Positions 63,001-64,000 of a stretch of 64,000 bases of DNA are shown here, piece after piece. A model generated the notes under the pieces. That model was not told the origin of the DNA, ran no database searches, and saw nothing but the letters and a program-made list of their open reading frames with translations. The position numbers were made by a program, and so were the translations under genes. Position 1 is the stretch's first letter. Each line of letters begins with the position of its first letter. This DNA comes from Stercorarius parasiticus (taxonomy: Eukaryota > Chordata > Aves > Charadriiformes > Stercorariidae): positions 248,001 to 312,000 of the forward strand of contig VWZL01000429.1 of NCBI GenBank assembly GCA_013396915.1, written 5' to 3'.

Positions 63001-63214
63001 CCTAAGATACTTTTTTTTGAGGAGACTTTTTTATTCTAAGCTTTTTATTATTATTATTCTAAGCTATTAGACCAATTTTGGTGAGATATTACTAAACTGA
63101 TTCATAATAACTCTCCATGAATTTTCCACAATGATAGAGGAAAACTTTGGTTAAAATATTTTCAATTTCAGCTCTCTTTTCTTCTAGCTGGTTATAGGGC
63201 TTCACCACAGGACT
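60033..63214. other. Unique non-coding sequence, no gene seen
   Basis: Lies between two CR1 copies. Frames up to 97 codons without domains. A short AATC run occurs near 61,088-61,099, and ATTCTAAGCT is repeated at about 63,033 and 63,056 around an ATT run. No gene recognised. Confidence 0.65.
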
Positions 63215-64000
63215 AGCATGATACACTCCAGCACAAGTGGGTGACCTATAGCATGGTAGATGAAAATTTGTCTAGACTCAGAGGGTAGCGGTCAACAGTT
63301 CAAAGACTAAGTCAGGGCTAGTTAGGGGTGGTGTTCCTGAGGAGCCAATATGGGGGCTGACACTATTTAATGTCTTCATCAGTGAGCAGGGATGAAGGAA
63401 TGAGAAGGCTTGTGGCTAATGCCAAGCTAAGGGGAAGAGTCTCTACCCAGGGAAGAAGCATCGCCACGCAGGGGGACTTCAACAAGCCAGAGGGATGGAC
63501 AGACAGGAAACACAGGACTTTCAGAAAAGACAGATGCCAAGTCCTGCCCTGGGGATGGAAATGCCCCTTGCAGCAGTACAAGCTGGGGACAAACTACCTG
63601 GCTCGTAGATCTGCAAGAGGAGCCTGGGCAAGGGGTGCAGGATAATGGCACACAGTGCTGCATCAGCAGAAAAGCATGGCCAGAAAGACAAGGAGAATAC
63701 TGCTCCTGCTCAGCACTTGTGAAGTTGCACCTGTGTCCAGTTTGGGGTTTTGAGATATATTTGCAAACAGGAAAGAGCCCAGAGAAAGGTCATTTAGGAG
63801 CAGAGGAAATCAAAGTAGAGGCTGGTGGAATATGTTTGGTCAGCCTGGAGAAGAGAAGAGTATGGGAGAACCTAATTGCAGCCTTCAGCTACAGAAAGAG
63901 ATGTTCTCATGAGGGTGGAGAGAAACTCTTCTCTGAGATGCTCAGCAAGAGACAACAGTCACAACAAGTTGCAGCAAGACAAGCTCTAATAGGAAAAAAT
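63215..64000 (+). mobile_element. CR1 LINE copy running off the window end
   Basis: From about 63,215 the sequence follows CR1 order: CTCAGAGGGTAGCGGTCAAC (63,278-63,297), GGTGTTCCTGAGGAGCCAAT (63,330-63,349), ATTTAATGTCTTCATCAGTG, then the catalytic region and a TCCAGTTTGGGGTTTTGAGA block (63,737-63,756, family 'gtccagttttgggc'). AGAGAAAGGTCATTTAGGAG, GTCAGCCTGGAGAAGAGAAG and AGAGAAACTCTTCTCTGAGA follow. The 3' tail lies beyond the window. Divergence is intermediate between the old copy at 36.3 kb and the copy at 58.8 kb, and word choice suggests another subfamily. Confidence 0.87.
63370..63645 (+). pseudogene. CR1 reverse-transcriptase remnant with mutated catalytic motif
   Basis: This open stretch covers the catalytic neighbourhood of the CR1 reverse transcriptase. 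The codons aligned with FADDTKL read LVANAKL (near residues 14-20), so both catalytic aspartates are replaced (by alanine and asparagine). Downstream family blocks persist: GWTDRKHRTFRKDRCQVLPW (family W-A-D-R-x-x-x-x-F-N-K-x-K-C-x-V-L-x-L-G) and QQYKLGTNYLA (family Y-R-L-G-x-x-W-L-E). The upstream GVPQG box lies in another frame because of indels. Clearly a dead fragment. The assignment rests on motif order and the surrounding nucleotide match. Confidence 0.75.

Noticed and set aside
1..64000. Endogenous retrovirus, CRISPR array, bacterial-type operon or defence system
   Set aside because: No LTR pairs, retroviral protein motifs, regularly spaced repeats or clustered long reading frames were seen. 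The sequence is eukaryotic non-coding DNA.

Overview
The window looks like bird (at least archosaur) nuclear DNA with no recognisable protein-coding gene or RNA gene. It is AT-rich and open frames are short. Repeat content is low and dominated by CR1 (chicken repeat 1) LINE remnants. I recognise CR1 from its reverse-transcriptase C-terminal protein signature and its short 3' tail ending in copies of an ATTCTATG-like motif. CR1-dominated, repeat-poor DNA with a few very old SINE traces is typical of birds. I cannot name the species or chromosome, or tell a long intron from an intergenic gene desert.

Layout. 1-36 kb is almost entirely unique non-coding sequence. It holds a faint CR1 tail (about 4.62-4.77 kb), a hexamer microsatellite (5.18-5.24 kb), a perfect 15-bp-stem hairpin (6.81-6.87 kb), two MIR-like SINE traces (14.05 and 24.23 kb), and two stretches that read like conserved non-coding elements (15.76-16.2 and 33.03-33.27 kb). 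At 35.85-35.98 kb an imperfect inverted repeat resembles the end of an ancient Penelope-like retroelement. It lies about 300 bp upstream of a heavily decayed CR1 copy of about 1.25 kb (36.3-37.55 kb, + strand). 37.5-52 kb is unique sequence again, with a GC-rich patch at 40.0-40.4 kb, a homeodomain-type dyad at 41.36 kb and a weak MIR trace at 41.2 kb. A short CR1 3' tail lies at 52.0-52.24 kb (+). The least decayed element is a 5'-truncated CR1 of about 1.2 kb at 58.84-60.03 kb (-). A fourth CR1 begins near 63.2 kb (+) and runs off the end of the window.

Nothing here forms an operon, defence system or gene cluster. The value of the window lies in the layered retroelement record (at least three apparent ages of CR1, plus Penelope-like and MIR-like traces) and in a few candidate regulatory or structured sequences that need comparative data. 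All reverse-transcriptase reading frames are broken; one copy has lost both aspartates of its FADD catalytic motif. Family assignments rest on remembered family consensus, not on an alignment or database search.
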